A stretch of DNA of 64,000 nt from Prevotella scopos JCM 17725 (GCF_018127785.1 NZ_CP072389.1:558001-622000); one strand, 5' to 3'. Shown: positions 35,725 through 45,001, counted from the stretch's first letter. Notes: generated by a model not told the origin, from the letters alone. Made by a program: numbers and translations.

Positions 35725-37242
35725 TTACTGATGCTGTTCACGTAGAAGATCATTGACTGTCTTTACAGGATTGAAAGTATCGAGTGGTACTTCGATAAAG
35801 ATTGTATTCCAATCGCTCATAGCACCGTTCCATAAACCTGGAAGTTCTAAGGCTTTGAGTTCATGGCCATTCTTAGATTTAGAGCTTATAAAACCTGTAG
35901 ATTTATCAACATATTTTGTCAAGTCAAAAGCATTTCCCATATAATCCTTGATGGCGCAAACAAGGTCAACAGGATTGAAGTGGGTTCCTTCTGTAAACAT
36001 CTTCATTGATGCTTCATCATTCTTATCAATCTGCGAACTCTCAAGAATTTGAAGACTTACTGTGGCATCATGGTTATAGGCAAGAAAAGGACCACCACCA
36101 GGTTCACCTACATTCTTCACCATACCACATACACGCATTGGCCTGTTTAATTTCTTGTATAAATATTCTGCGAGTGCTGCATCATCAAGGGATACAACAT
36201 CATGCTTTTCGCAAGAAAGTTCGTTCTGCAAGAAGTTTAGCATTTCTTCCTGTTCTGTATGTGAACAACCACCCTTCTGCAATTTACGAAGATAAGCGAA
36301 GGTACGCTCTTGTAAAGCAACTAGTTTACCCGCAATGATCATTTTCCAAATGATGGTATCTTCCTTCAAACTGTCTGGCACCACGTTATCAATATTCTTG
36401 ATAAATACAATATCTGCCTCTAAGTCATTCAAATTCTCTATCAAGGCTCCATGACCACCTGGGCGGAACAATAACGAGTCATCTTCATTACGGAAAGGTG
36501 TGTTGTCAAGGTTTACTGCTATTGTATCTGTGCTAGGCTTTTGTTCTGAGAAGGAAATATCAAACTTCACTCCAAACTTAGCTTCATATTTAGCTTGTTT
36601 ATCAGTTACCTTTTGTTTAAATAATTGTAAGTGCTCGTGTGAAACGGTGAAATGAACGTGAGCCTGTTTATTACTTTCTGCATATCGAGCTGCTTCAACC
36701 AAGTGTTCTTCCATTGGAGTGCGTTCTCCATCGTTATAAGAATGGAACAATAGCAAACCCTTAGGGAGCTGTCCGTAATTCATTCCTTCCTTATTCAGTA
36801 GCGTTGCAACAACGGCTTTGTATTGCCCATTAGCCACCAGTTCATCTACACTCTTACCTTCTAACTGTTTACATTTTTCTGATAATTCGTCAAAAAAGGC
36901 AAACCTGTGGATCTTAGAGAAGAACTCTTTTTCAAAATCACTTACTGGAACTTCGTTATTTCCATTAAGGAAAGCAAAGAGATCTTTGAACATACGACTT
37001 GCTGCACCAGACGCTGGAACAAACTTAACAACCTTGTGTCCCTCTGTCTGATAATGTTGCCATTTATGACAGGCATCCTCGCATGCTTCTTTATCAAGTA
37101 CTATGACACCTTTCTTAGGTGTTGCCGCACCTTCAAGTTTCAAATAAGGGAAGCCTTTTTTAAAATCTTCCAATTGCCTATTAATCTGTTCTTCACTGAT
37201 TCCTTTGTCGTGAATTTGTTTTAGGTCTTGTTCCTTTAACAT
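35725..37242 (-). CDS. DUF4301 family protein
   Basis: 505 aa cytoplasmic protein. Conserved segments FVPASGAASRMFKDL near residue 80, LLLFHSYNDGERTPMEEHL near 185, and DNTPFRNEDDSLLFRPGGHGALI near 260 are typical of this Bacteroidota family. The ASGAASRM and RPGGHGAL segments resemble nucleotide-sugar pyrophosphorylase loops, so a nucleotidyltransferase-type fold is possible; no activity is known to me. Divergent from the RelA/SpoT homologue. -7 element CAAAAATA (TATTTTTG on minus) lies at 37278-37285. Confidence 0.85.
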   Translation of the reverse strand: MLKEQDLKQIHDKGISEEQINRQLEDFKKGFPYLKLEGAATPKKGVIVLDKEACEDACHKWQHYQTEGHKVVKFVPASGAASRMFKDLFAFLNGNNEVPVSDFEKEFFSKIHRFAFFDELSEKCKQLEGKSVDELVANGQYKAVVATLLNKEGMNYGQLPKGLLLFHSYNDGERTPMEEHLVEAARYAESNKQAHVHFTVSHEHLQLFKQKVTDKQAKYEAKFGVKFDISFSEQKPSTDTIAVNLDNTPFRNEDDSLLFRPGGHGALIENLNDLEADIVFIKNIDNVVPDSLKEDTIIWKMIIAGKLVALQERTFAYLRKLQKGGCSHTEQEEMLNFLQNELSCEKHDVVSLDDAALAEYLYKKLNRPMRVCGMVKNVGEPGGGPFLAYNHDATVSLQILESSQIDKNDEASMKMFTEGTHFNPVDLVCAIKDYMGNAFDLTKYVDKSTGFISSKSKNGHELKALELPGLWNGAMSDWNTIFIEVPLDTFNPVKTVNDLLREQHQ

Positions 37243-37277
37243 AATGGTAAGGTGTTAAAAAGATTGTATTTTATCTG

Positions 37278-37358
37278 CAAAAATAACGAATTAAAGCGAA
37301 ATAAAGAAGTTATTTGATACATTAATTCTTAATTATATCAATTTTCTTTGTATCTTTG
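37278..37358. promoter_or_regulatory. Divergent promoters, DUF4301 gene and rsh
   Basis: Leftward TATTTTTG (complement of 37278-37285) and rightward TATCTTTG (37351-37358), about 24 bases before the rsh start. Confidence 0.65.
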
Positions 37359-37381
37359 CCTTTGAATAATAGTTATTTATT

Positions 37382-39598
37382 ATGCCTATGGAAGAGAAAT
37401 TCATTTATACGGATAAAGAAAGAGAATTATCTGAACAGATATTTGAAGGTTTTAAAGAAACACTTGGGCAAACGTTTTATGGGACAGATCTTCCTAAATT
37501 GCGCGAACATCTGAATAAGGTTGTATCAGATAACAACATCCATCGTAATGTATTCGGTTTAAACCCAATCCTCTGCTCATTGCAGACAGCAGCGATTGCT
37601 GTAAAGGATATCGGTTTAAATCGTGATTCAGTTGTTGCAATTCTCCTGTATCAGAGTGTTCAGGAAGGAATTCTCACACTTGAGAACATTAGTAAGGCAT
37701 ATGGCGAGGGTGTGTCAAAGATTATCCATGGGCTTATACGCGTTCAGATACTTTATCAAAAGACTCCAGTTATCGAAACTGAAAACTTCAGAAACCTTCT
37801 CCTGTCTTTCGCCGAAGACATGCGAGTCATTTTGATTATGATAGCTGATCGTGTCAATCTTATGCGGCAAATTCGTGATGTTGAGAATAAGGAGGCACAA
37901 CGAAAAGTGTCTGAGGAAGCAAGCTATCTTTATGCACCTTTAGCTCATAAGTTAGGTTTATATCAGTTAAAGAGCGAGTTAGAAGACCTATCCTTGAAGT
38001 ATCTTGAACACGATGCTTACTATCATATAAAGGATAAGTTAAACGCTACAAAGAAGGTTCGTGATGCTTATATCAGCAGTTTTATCAATCCTGTTAGCGA
38101 ACAACTTAAGACAGCTGGTCTTAAATTCCATATAAAAGGCAGAACAAAGTCAATTCATTCTATCTGGCAGAAGATGAAGAAGCAAAAATGTGCCTTTGAA
38201 GGTATTTATGACCTCTTTGCCATCCGTATCATTCTCGATTCACCAGAAGATAAGGAGAAGATGCAATGTTGGCAGGCATATTCTATTGTAACCGATATGT
38301 ATCAGCCAAATCCAAAACGACTACGTGACTGGCTCTCTGTTCCAAAGTCTAATGGATACGAATGTCTTCACATCACCGTACTTGGTCCTGACAAGAAGTG
38401 GGTAGAAGTGCAAATTCGTACAGAGCGTATGGATGAGATTGCCGAACATGGACTTGCAGCACACTGGAGATATAAAGGCGTAAAGGCTGAAGGCGGTATG
38501 GATAACTGGTTAGCTTCTATTCGTTCAGCACTCGAGGCCGGTAATAACCTGGAAGTAATGGATCAGTTCAAGTCTGACCTTTATGAAAAGGAGATTTATG
38601 TCTTCACACCAAAAGGCGACTTATTAAAGTTCCCAAAAGGTGTAACAGTTCTCGACTTTGCTTATCACATTCACTCAAAGATAGGAAATCAATGTGTCGG
38701 AGGAAAAATCAATGGTAAGAATGTTTCCTTCCGTACCGAGTTACATAGTGGTGATTCTGTTGAGATTTTAACTTCAACAACGCAAAAGCCTAATCGTGAT
38801 TGGCTGAATATCTGTAAGTCATCACGTGCAAAAGCAAAGATACGTCTTGCATTGAAAGAAACTCAGATAAAGGATGGTCTTTATGCCAAGGAATTGCTCG
38901 AACGAAGGTTTAAGAACAAGAAAATTGAGATAGAAGATTCTACAATGGGCTATCTCATTCGTAAGTTAGGCTTCAAGGAAGTTTCTGAATTCTATAAACA
39001 GATTGCTGACGAGAAGCTTGATCCAAACCATGTTATTGAGGAATATCAGAAGGCCTACAACCATGTTCATAACCTCAATCAACCTAAAGAGGCTGAAAGT
39101 GCAGAAAACTTCGAGTTTGAAAGTCATACAACAGAATATATAAAGAATAATGATGACGTCCTTGTTATCGACAAAAATCTCAAAGGATTAGACTTCTCTC
39201 TTGCAAAGTGTTGCCACCCTATCTATGGTGATCCTGTCTTTGGCTTTGTGACAGTTAGTGGCGGAATCAAGATTCATCGTGAGGATTGTCCTAATGCACC
39301 AGAGATGCGTAAACGTTTTGGCTATAGAGTTGTTAAAGCACGTTGGAGCGGCAAGGGAACTTCTCAGTATGCAATTACACTTCGTGTCATAGGTAATGAT
39401 GATATCGGTATTGTGAGTAACATTTCGAATATCATTTCAAAAGATGAGAAGATAGTAATGCGTTCTATTAATATCGATTCGCATGATGGTCTTTTCTCTG
39501 GCAACCTTGTTGTTCTGCTTGATGATAATTCAAAGTTGAATATGCTCATTAAGAAACTAAGAACTGTCAAGGGTGTTAAAGAAGTAGTGAGGATATAA
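37382..39598 (+). CDS. RelA/SpoT homologue, apparently hydrolase-dead
   Basis: 738 aa with the long RSH layout: N-terminal HD-like region (about 40-190), (p)ppGpp synthetase (about 235-350), TGS domain (about 400-460), helical region, ACT domain (about 660-738). Synthetase motifs are intact (YDLFAIRIILD, SNGYECLHITV, EVQIRTERMDEIAEHG). In the HD region the usual LLHD is replaced by LLYQSVQE and the HP of the substrate loop is missing, so pppGpp hydrolysis is probably lost, giving a RelA-like enzyme. A separate hydrolase should exist elsewhere. Monocistronic. Confidence 0.93.
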   Translation: MPMEEKFIYTDKERELSEQIFEGFKETLGQTFYGTDLPKLREHLNKVVSDNNIHRNVFGLNPILCSLQTAAIAVKDIGLNRDSVVAILLYQSVQEGILTLENISKAYGEGVSKIIHGLIRVQILYQKTPVIETENFRNLLLSFAEDMRVILIMIADRVNLMRQIRDVENKEAQRKVSEEASYLYAPLAHKLGLYQLKSELEDLSLKYLEHDAYYHIKDKLNATKKVRDAYISSFINPVSEQLKTAGLKFHIKGRTKSIHSIWQKMKKQKCAFEGIYDLFAIRIILDSPEDKEKMQCWQAYSIVTDMYQPNPKRLRDWLSVPKSNGYECLHITVLGPDKKWVEVQIRTERMDEIAEHGLAAHWRYKGVKAEGGMDNWLASIRSALEAGNNLEVMDQFKSDLYEKEIYVFTPKGDLLKFPKGVTVLDFAYHIHSKIGNQCVGGKINGKNVSFRTELHSGDSVEILTSTTQKPNRDWLNICKSSRAKAKIRLALKETQIKDGLYAKELLERRFKNKKIEIEDSTMGYLIRKLGFKEVSEFYKQIADEKLDPNHVIEEYQKAYNHVHNLNQPKEAESAENFEFESHTTEYIKNNDDVLVIDKNLKGLDFSLAKCCHPIYGDPVFGFVTVSGGIKIHREDCPNAPEMRKRFGYRVVKARWSGKGTSQYAITLRVIGNDDIGIVSNISNIISKDEKIVMRSINIDSHDGLFSGNLVVLLDDNSKLNMLIKKLRTVKGVKEVVRI

Positions 39599-39611
39599 AA
39601 TTATCTAATAG

Positions 39612-39668
39612 TTCAGCCCCCTTCTCTATCATACTATTGTGGTGGAGAATGGGGCTTGTTTATTCGTT
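39612..39668 (+). terminator. Terminator of rsh
   Basis: AGCCCCcttCTC / GAGaatGGGGCT enclosing an inner loop, followed by TGTTTATT. Confidence 0.75.
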
Positions 39669-39669
39669 G

Positions 39670-39785
39670 TAATTCCATTATATGTATTTTTATCGCAGTA
39701 GGAAAAGGGTGGGAAATAGATACACAAAAAGCTAATGATAAAAAGGGCTTTCAACTTTTGAATAACAAGTGTGCTAAAACAAGAA
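39670..39785 (-). repeat. Family III repeat, right-end fragment (inverted)
   Basis: On the minus strand it reads CTTGTTATTCAAAAG...GGGCTTTTTATCATTAGCTTTTTGTG..CTATTTCCCA, close to the end of copy 1 at 11586-11650 (CATTAGCTTTTTGTGTGTCT). Only the last fifth of the family is present. Confidence 0.65.
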
Positions 39786-39887
39786 AGATATTATATTGCG
39801 TTGTCAGGTATTGGACTATTTATGGATAGTTGGACTATTGTAAGCTATTAAAATCTTTAAGAGCATAAAGAAACTTAGAGATAAATT

Positions 39888-39940
39888 GAGGCATCCCCTG
39901 CAAATATGAGATACATTTGTTGAGGGATGCCTTGTTATTT
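39888..39940. terminator. Strong two-tier hairpin, unassigned
   Basis: GGCATCCC / GGGATGCC with an inner CAAAT / ATTTG stem, followed by TTGTTATTTT on the plus strand. It lies 290 bases beyond rsh, already terminated, and 270 beyond the leftward PBP gene, so the transcript it ends is unclear. Confidence 0.65.
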
Positions 39941-40086
39941 TATCTATGCTTTCATTGTTTCTTGTAATATGCAATCATTCGTTGGAGGAGGCTCAATGCC
40001 TACCTTATCACCATAAAGAAAGTATCAAAGGTTTCTAGGGAGAAAACTTCGATCCCCAATATACCATCTTTAGCTGTTGTGCACAT

Positions 40087-40152
40087 GCCCCGCACCAATG
40101 GTGCAGAGGCTTCGCACAGTATGTGCGGGTGCTTAGCACCAAACGTGATGAA
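40087..40152 (+). repeat. Family I array without MITE ends (copy D)
   Basis: Three clear 22-bp units at 40087-40108, 40109-40130 and 40131-40152 (GCACCAATGGTGC, GCACAGTATGTGC, then GCACCAAACGTGA), perhaps with a decayed unit before. No terminal repeats. Between convergent rsh and PBP genes. Confidence 0.75.
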
Positions 40153-40210
40153 ACTTAACGCTAGATAAAGGATATCTGAACAGAATTGTCTGAGTGCTAT
40201 ACATTGGTTA

Positions 40211-41341
40211 TTAGTCCATTGTATTCACTCGTTCAATACGTTTCGACAAAGCTTTAGATTTTGGACTTAGTTTTCCTTTAAGATACTTTTCCATCATCAA
40301 CCCAGCTATTGGAGCAGCTGCATCAGCACCAAAACCTCCATGCTCAATATATACAGAAATGGCAATCTTAGGCTCATTCATTGGTGCAAAACCGATGAAG
40401 ACAGAATGGTCTTTACCTGCGTTCTCGGCTGTACCTGTCTTACCGCAAACTGGATAGCTTGTTCCATTAAGAATGGTTGCAGTTCCTTTTGTTACTGCGA
40501 GTCGCATACCTTCTATCACGCTTGTATATATATAGGGAGGGACTTTTGTATGATGAGGAGTCAAGAAACGTGAAGGTAGAGGTGACCAATCTACGTTCTT
40601 ATGAATGTGGGGTGTAAAGAAGAAACCACGGTTGGCTATCGATGCAGCTAAATTACATAATTGTAAAGGTGTGGCAGTGATATCTCCTTGACCCATACCA
40701 GCCCACATAATAGTCTTTGGACTCCAGTTATTTTTATAACGACGTGATAGATAGTTCACATTTGCAACTAAACCACCCTTTTCTCCAGCCATATCAATAC
40801 CTAATGGACCACCAAGTCCCATACTCGTAATGTATTCCCACCAAGTTGTTACAGCTTTTTCCTTTGAACCATATTTATCTATATTACCTAACATGGAAAG
40901 ATATGATTTCAGAAACCAGGTGTTGCAAGATACTGCAATAGCACCACGTAATGCTTCGGGAGAGTAGTGAGGATGGCATTTAACCTTTATATTTCCATCA
41001 CGAAAGCCATCATGACAAGCAACCTTTGTTTCAGGCTTAACGATTCCTTCAGCGAGGAAGGTCAGTGCTTGTGCTGGTTTAATTGCAGAACCAGGAGGAT
41101 AGGCTGTTGCAATGGCCAGGGCGTCATTCGAACCTGTAGGTGAATTTGTCACCATACAGAGTACTTCTCCCGTAGCTGGATCTATTGCAACAATGCTACC
41201 CTTCTTACCTTGCATTAATTTTGTTCCAAGTTCTTGAAGCAGTGGACGGAATGTTAATAGTGGTTCTTCGTAAAATTCTTGTGCTTGTACACTACTCATT
41301 GTAAAAAGTAGTAGTAAAAAAGCTATAGTACGAAAAAACAT
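40211..41341 (-). CDS. Short class B-type penicillin-binding transpeptidase
   Basis: 376 aa from the ATG at 41341, which gives a signal peptide (FFRTIAFLLLLFTMSSVQAQ); a 30-codon upstream extension is AT-rich and unlikely. All active-site motifs are present: SxxK in PGSAIK, SxN in SCN, and KTGT in GKTGTAEN. The dimerisation/pedestal domain of PBP2/PBP3 (about 250 residues) is absent, and the signal looks cleavable instead of forming an anchor. Upstream -7 is CAAAAGTA (TACTTTTG on minus) at 41526-41533. Expected role is peptidoglycan cross-linking or a specialised transpeptidase; which pathway is unknown. Confidence 0.88.
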   Translation of the reverse strand: MFFRTIAFLLLLFTMSSVQAQEFYEEPLLTFRPLLQELGTKLMQGKKGSIVAIDPATGEVLCMVTNSPTGSNDALAIATAYPPGSAIKPAQALTFLAEGIVKPETKVACHDGFRDGNIKVKCHPHYSPEALRGAIAVSCNTWFLKSYLSMLGNIDKYGSKEKAVTTWWEYITSMGLGGPLGIDMAGEKGGLVANVNYLSRRYKNNWSPKTIMWAGMGQGDITATPLQLCNLAASIANRGFFFTPHIHKNVDWSPLPSRFLTPHHTKVPPYIYTSVIEGMRLAVTKGTATILNGTSYPVCGKTGTAENAGKDHSVFIGFAPMNEPKIAISVYIEHGGFGADAAAPIAGLMMEKYLKGKLSPKSKALSKRIERVNTMD

Positions 41342-41525
41342 AATAGTCTTGTTTATAGTTATTTTATACATATTTATTAAATTCTTTATTGATGTAATAT
41401 TTGCCATTAGTTTAGAGAATTTATATCTCAAAAAGCTGTTGATATTTTCTTCTTTTAGGGCTATTTTATGCTCTTGCTCTTCCTGCTAAAAAGAGCAGAT
41501 TTGGTGAGCTAAGTTTAACGAGTTA

Positions 41526-41533
41526 CAAAAGTA
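41526..41533 (-). promoter_or_regulatory. -7 element for the PBP gene
   Basis: TACTTTTG on the minus strand, about 185 bases before the chosen start. The leader contains a small TGCTCTT / AAGAGCA hairpin near 41470-41500. Confidence 0.5.
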
Positions 41534-41610
41534 CAAATAAATTATTTGCTTAACATATCCTTTGTCGAGTTTATATTTCATTTGCAACTACCCTAAAGAT
41601 TTGTAAATAA

Positions 41611-42321
41611 CTACAGACGGATATCCGCAAGTGATGTGCCTGACATGAAACAATCGAGGTCAACATGTCCACGGATGCCACGTATTTTTCCACGATCAGA
41701 GTACTGCCAAATATTATGTCGCCCTACCCCTTTGATAGAAGGACGCACAGAACTATATCTGCTTAGGAAAAGGAAATGCTTATTAAAACGAGGACTAAGA
41801 TGAGAATTGTAGAAGTTGACATGAGAATAAATAAGTGGTTTCTTGCCATACTTATTTTTTATCAATTTCGCAAATAAGGCGACGCTATCTTGAACTTGCT
41901 TCTTACTCCAACATTTCACTCCTTCTCGTTCTATGTCAATCATCGGAATCAAGTCTTGTTTGTGTCCTTTCATCGCTTGCTGAAAATTGCGAAATTGAGA
42001 ACGAATTGACGTAAGGCATGAGAGGTAATGATATGAACCGCAACGCAAACCTTGTCGGTGCGCAGCCTTGATGTTACGTTCGTAGTTATTGTCTTTAACG
42101 CTTGTTCCTTGCGTTGCCTTGATATATACAAACCTAATATGTTTGTCTTTTGCCACTTCTTTCCAATCAATGTTTCCTTGATGATGCGACACATCAATAC
42201 CATCATATTGACGTTTTACACTTTTAGAAGATTTATGTGAAGTTTTTGATGCATAAGCTATTACGCAAATAGCTGATAAAAGAATAATGTAAATGAAACG
42301 TTGAAATATATTGGATTTCAT
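41611..42321 (-). CDS. GH25 lysozyme (muramidase), exported
   Basis: 236 aa from the ATG at 42321, chosen because it directly opens the signal/anchor (IFQRFIYIILLSAICVIAYA). GH25 fold motifs: YDGIDVSHHQG near residue 40 with catalytic-region Asp, FVYIKATQG, GSYHYLS, PMIDIERE with the catalytic Asp-Glu, and NIWQYSD near the end. Cleaves the MurNAc-GlcNAc bond. Its -7 CAAAATTA (TAATTTTG on minus) is at 42400-42407. A second GH25 of similar layout lies at 53293. Confidence 0.93.
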   Translation of the reverse strand: MKSNIFQRFIYIILLSAICVIAYASKTSHKSSKSVKRQYDGIDVSHHQGNIDWKEVAKDKHIRFVYIKATQGTSVKDNNYERNIKAAHRQGLRCGSYHYLSCLTSIRSQFRNFQQAMKGHKQDLIPMIDIEREGVKCWSKKQVQDSVALFAKLIKNKYGKKPLIYSHVNFYNSHLSPRFNKHFLFLSRYSSVRPSIKGVGRHNIWQYSDRGKIRGIRGHVDLDCFMSGTSLADIRL

Positions 42322-42399
42322 TATATATAAATTTGAAACATTTTGATTGAGATTCAACTAGAATCTATATTATCCTATTATTATGCTTGAAAAGCGCTG

Positions 42400-42460
42400 C
42401 AAAATTAGCATATTTTTCTTGAACAAACCCATAAAAATCCGATAATAATCATTATCTTTG
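42400..42460. promoter_or_regulatory. Divergent promoters, GH25 and serine acetyltransferase genes
   Basis: Leftward TAATTTTG (complement of 42400-42407) and rightward TATCTTTG (42453-42460), 30 bases before the acetyltransferase ATG. Confidence 0.65.
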
Positions 42461-42489
42461 CAACATAATTATATCTCGAAATAGCATCA

Positions 42490-43434
42490 ATGAGTAAACA
42501 GGACATCACTCAGCAGCTCATACAAACGATTGATGAGCTTTCTGATTTAAACGCATTGCAAGGCATTTTTCATGAGCATCGTGATGGTGATCCATTGCCA
42601 TCAGCTGTTGAATTAGAAGAGATTATAATGCTCTCACGTTCCATTCTTTTCCCTGGCTTTTTTGGTCGGTCGTCTGTTAATTGTGAGACGATTAAATACC
42701 AGATCGGCGTAAATATTGAACGACTTCAAAAACTGCTCTATAGGCAGATAATGGCTGGATTATGTTTCGACACAGATTGCCATTGTCCGCATGCAGAAAA
42801 TACCCGTCGTTGTTTGAATGTGGAAGCCGAAAAAATAGTAGTTCGTGTCATAGCAAAGTTCCCGAAATTGCGTACTATACTCTCAACTGATATACAAGCA
42901 GCCTTTGATGGTGATCCTGCAGCTGCTAACATCGGTGAAGTTATCTCATGTTACCCAGCACTCAAAGCTGTAATAAACTATCGTTTGGCACATGAGTTAG
43001 CATTAGAGAATGTACCACTCATTCCTCGTATGATTACTGAGATGGCACATTCCGAGACAGGAATTGATATCCATCCCGCAGCAACCATTGGTTCACACTT
43101 CACCATTGACCATGGCACTGGTGTTGTCATAGGTGCTACTTGTATTATAGGCAATCATGTGAAACTCTATCAAGGTGTGACATTAGGAGCTAAAAGCTTC
43201 CCGCTCGACAAAGATGGCAAACCTATAAAAGGAATTGCACGTCACCCAATCTTAAAAGATTACGTCGTTGTTTATGCCAATGCAACCATTCTTGGACGTA
43301 TAACCATTGGGAAAGGTTGTGTAATCGGAGCCAACGTGTGGGTTACACGAGACATGCGTCCACAGTCAAAGAAATACAAACAAAGTAAAACAGATATCCT
43401 CGATACCGACTTTGAATATGGTGATGGAATATAA
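42490..43434 (+). CDS. epsC: Serine O-acetyltransferase (EpsC/SrpH type)
   Basis: 314 aa. Acetylates L-serine with acetyl-CoA, the first committed step to cysteine. N-terminal helical region about 1-170 then a left-handed beta-helix of hexapeptide repeats (IDIHPAATIG, IDHGTGVVIG, VKLYQGVTLGA, GRITIGKGCVIGANVWV). Catalytic His is in IDHGTG. The 314-residue length matches the longer EpsC class rather than CysE (about 273). Next gene 52 bp downstream. Confidence 0.93.
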   Translation: MSKQDITQQLIQTIDELSDLNALQGIFHEHRDGDPLPSAVELEEIIMLSRSILFPGFFGRSSVNCETIKYQIGVNIERLQKLLYRQIMAGLCFDTDCHCPHAENTRRCLNVEAEKIVVRVIAKFPKLRTILSTDIQAAFDGDPAAANIGEVISCYPALKAVINYRLAHELALENVPLIPRMITEMAHSETGIDIHPAATIGSHFTIDHGTGVVIGATCIIGNHVKLYQGVTLGAKSFPLDKDGKPIKGIARHPILKDYVVVYANATILGRITIGKGCVIGANVWVTRDMRPQSKKYKQSKTDILDTDFEYGDGI

Positions 43435-43486
43435 ACTTCCAAACCAAGAATCATTTAATATCGCAAATAAAATACTTAATACATAA

Positions 43487-45001
43487 ATGCAAGAATTTGA
43501 ACTCATCGCCAAAACCTTCATGGGTTTGGAACAAGTATTAGCAAAAGAGCTAACGCAGTTAGGTGCCAACAACGTACAGATAGGTCGCCGTATGGTTTCC
43601 TTCACTGGTGACAAGGAAATGATGTATCGTGCAAATTTCCAATTACACACAGCTATTCGTATCCTTAAACCTATCGCACACTTCAAGGCGAAGAGTGCTG
43701 AAGATATGTATGAGGAGGTGATGAAGATTGACTGGAGTAAGTATATTCTTCAAGGTAAGACCTTCTCTGTTGATTCAGTTGTTTATTCAGAAGAGTTCAC
43801 AAATTCACGTTTTGTTACATACAAAGTAAAAGATGCTATCGTTGATCAGTTCCGTGAACGTACTGGCACTCGCCCAAACATCTCTGTCAGCAATCCAGAT
43901 ATTCGTTTGAATATTCATGTAGCAGAAGATGATGCAACACTGTCCTTGGACTCAAGTGGTGAGTCACTGCATCGTCGAGGCTATCGCCAAGAGAGCGTAG
44001 AAGCCCCATTGAACGAGGTCTTGGCTGCAGGAATGATTCTGATGACGGGCTGGAAAGGTGAGACAGACTTCATTGACCCTATGTGTGGTTCTGGTACATT
44101 ACCTATTGAGGCGGCTCTTATCGCTCGTAACATTTCTCCAGGTGTATTCCGTAAGGAGTTTGCATTCGAGAAATGGCCTGATTTTGATCAGGAATTGTTC
44201 GACGCAATATATAATGATGATTCACAAGAACGTGAGTTCACACACCATATTTATGGTTACGATACTGATATGAAGGCTGTTAATACAGCTCGTATGAATG
44301 TTGCAGCAGCTGGTTTTTCTCGATATATAACTATCGAACAACAGGATTTCAAGGATTTCACACAACCAAAAGAAAAGAGTGTCATTGTGATGAATCCTCC
44401 TTACGGAGAGCGTATTTCTACACCCAACTTGCTGGGAACCTATAAGATGATCGGTGAACGATTGAAGCATCAGTTTATGGGAAATGAAGCTTGGATTTTG
44501 TCTTATCGCGAGGAGTGTTTCCGCCAGATAGGTTTAAAACCAAGTATTAAGATACCTGTATATAATGGCTCTTTAGAGTGTGAATTCCGTCGTTACCAGA
44601 TGTTTGATGGTAAAATGAGTAACTTTAGACATGAAGGTGGTGTCGTAAAGACCGAAGAAGAAAAGCGTGAGATGGCTCAGAAACATCGTTTTAAGAAAGA
44701 TCGTGAATTTAAGAAACGTCTTGATGAAAACGAGGAGAATGCAGAAGCTGATATTCGTTCATTTACTTTTCATAGCTTAGAACGTAACAAATTTAGTGGT
44801 GGTAAGTTCCGTGAAGAACGTGAGCGTCGTCCTCGTTTTGACAGAGATGTAGAAGACCGTAAACGTTCTTTCAGACGCGGAGACGATGATCGCAGACGTC
44901 CGTTCAGAGAGGATGATCATAAGTTTGGCGGTAAACGATATGATAAATCTAACAAGCGCGGAGGATTCCGTGGTAAAAACACATATAAAAATGAAGATTA
45001 A
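43487..45001 (+). CDS. THUMP-domain class I rRNA methyltransferase (RlmL-like) with Arg/Gly tail
   Basis: 504 aa. THUMP domain about 45-165, Rossmann methyltransferase about 170-385 with SAM motif IDPMCGSGTLPIEAA and the N2-guanine/amino-MTase motif NPPYGER. Resembles the RlmL N-terminal half (23S rRNA m2G2445), without the RlmK half. Residues about 390-504 form a charged low-complexity tail rich in Arg, Asp, Lys, Gly, and Phe (RRGDDDRRRPF, KRGGFRGK), an RNA-binding style extension. It overlaps the DPP IV start by 11 bases. Confidence 0.9.
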   Translation: MQEFELIAKTFMGLEQVLAKELTQLGANNVQIGRRMVSFTGDKEMMYRANFQLHTAIRILKPIAHFKAKSAEDMYEEVMKIDWSKYILQGKTFSVDSVVYSEEFTNSRFVTYKVKDAIVDQFRERTGTRPNISVSNPDIRLNIHVAEDDATLSLDSSGESLHRRGYRQESVEAPLNEVLAAGMILMTGWKGETDFIDPMCGSGTLPIEAALIARNISPGVFRKEFAFEKWPDFDQELFDAIYNDDSQEREFTHHIYGYDTDMKAVNTARMNVAAAGFSRYITIEQQDFKDFTQPKEKSVIVMNPPYGERISTPNLLGTYKMIGERLKHQFMGNEAWILSYREECFRQIGLKPSIKIPVYNGSLECEFRRYQMFDGKMSNFRHEGGVVKTEEEKREMAQKHRFKKDREFKKRLDENEENAEADIRSFTFHSLERNKFSGGKFREERERRPRFDRDVEDRKRSFRRGDDDRRRPFREDDHKFGGKRYDKSNKRGGFRGKNTYKNED

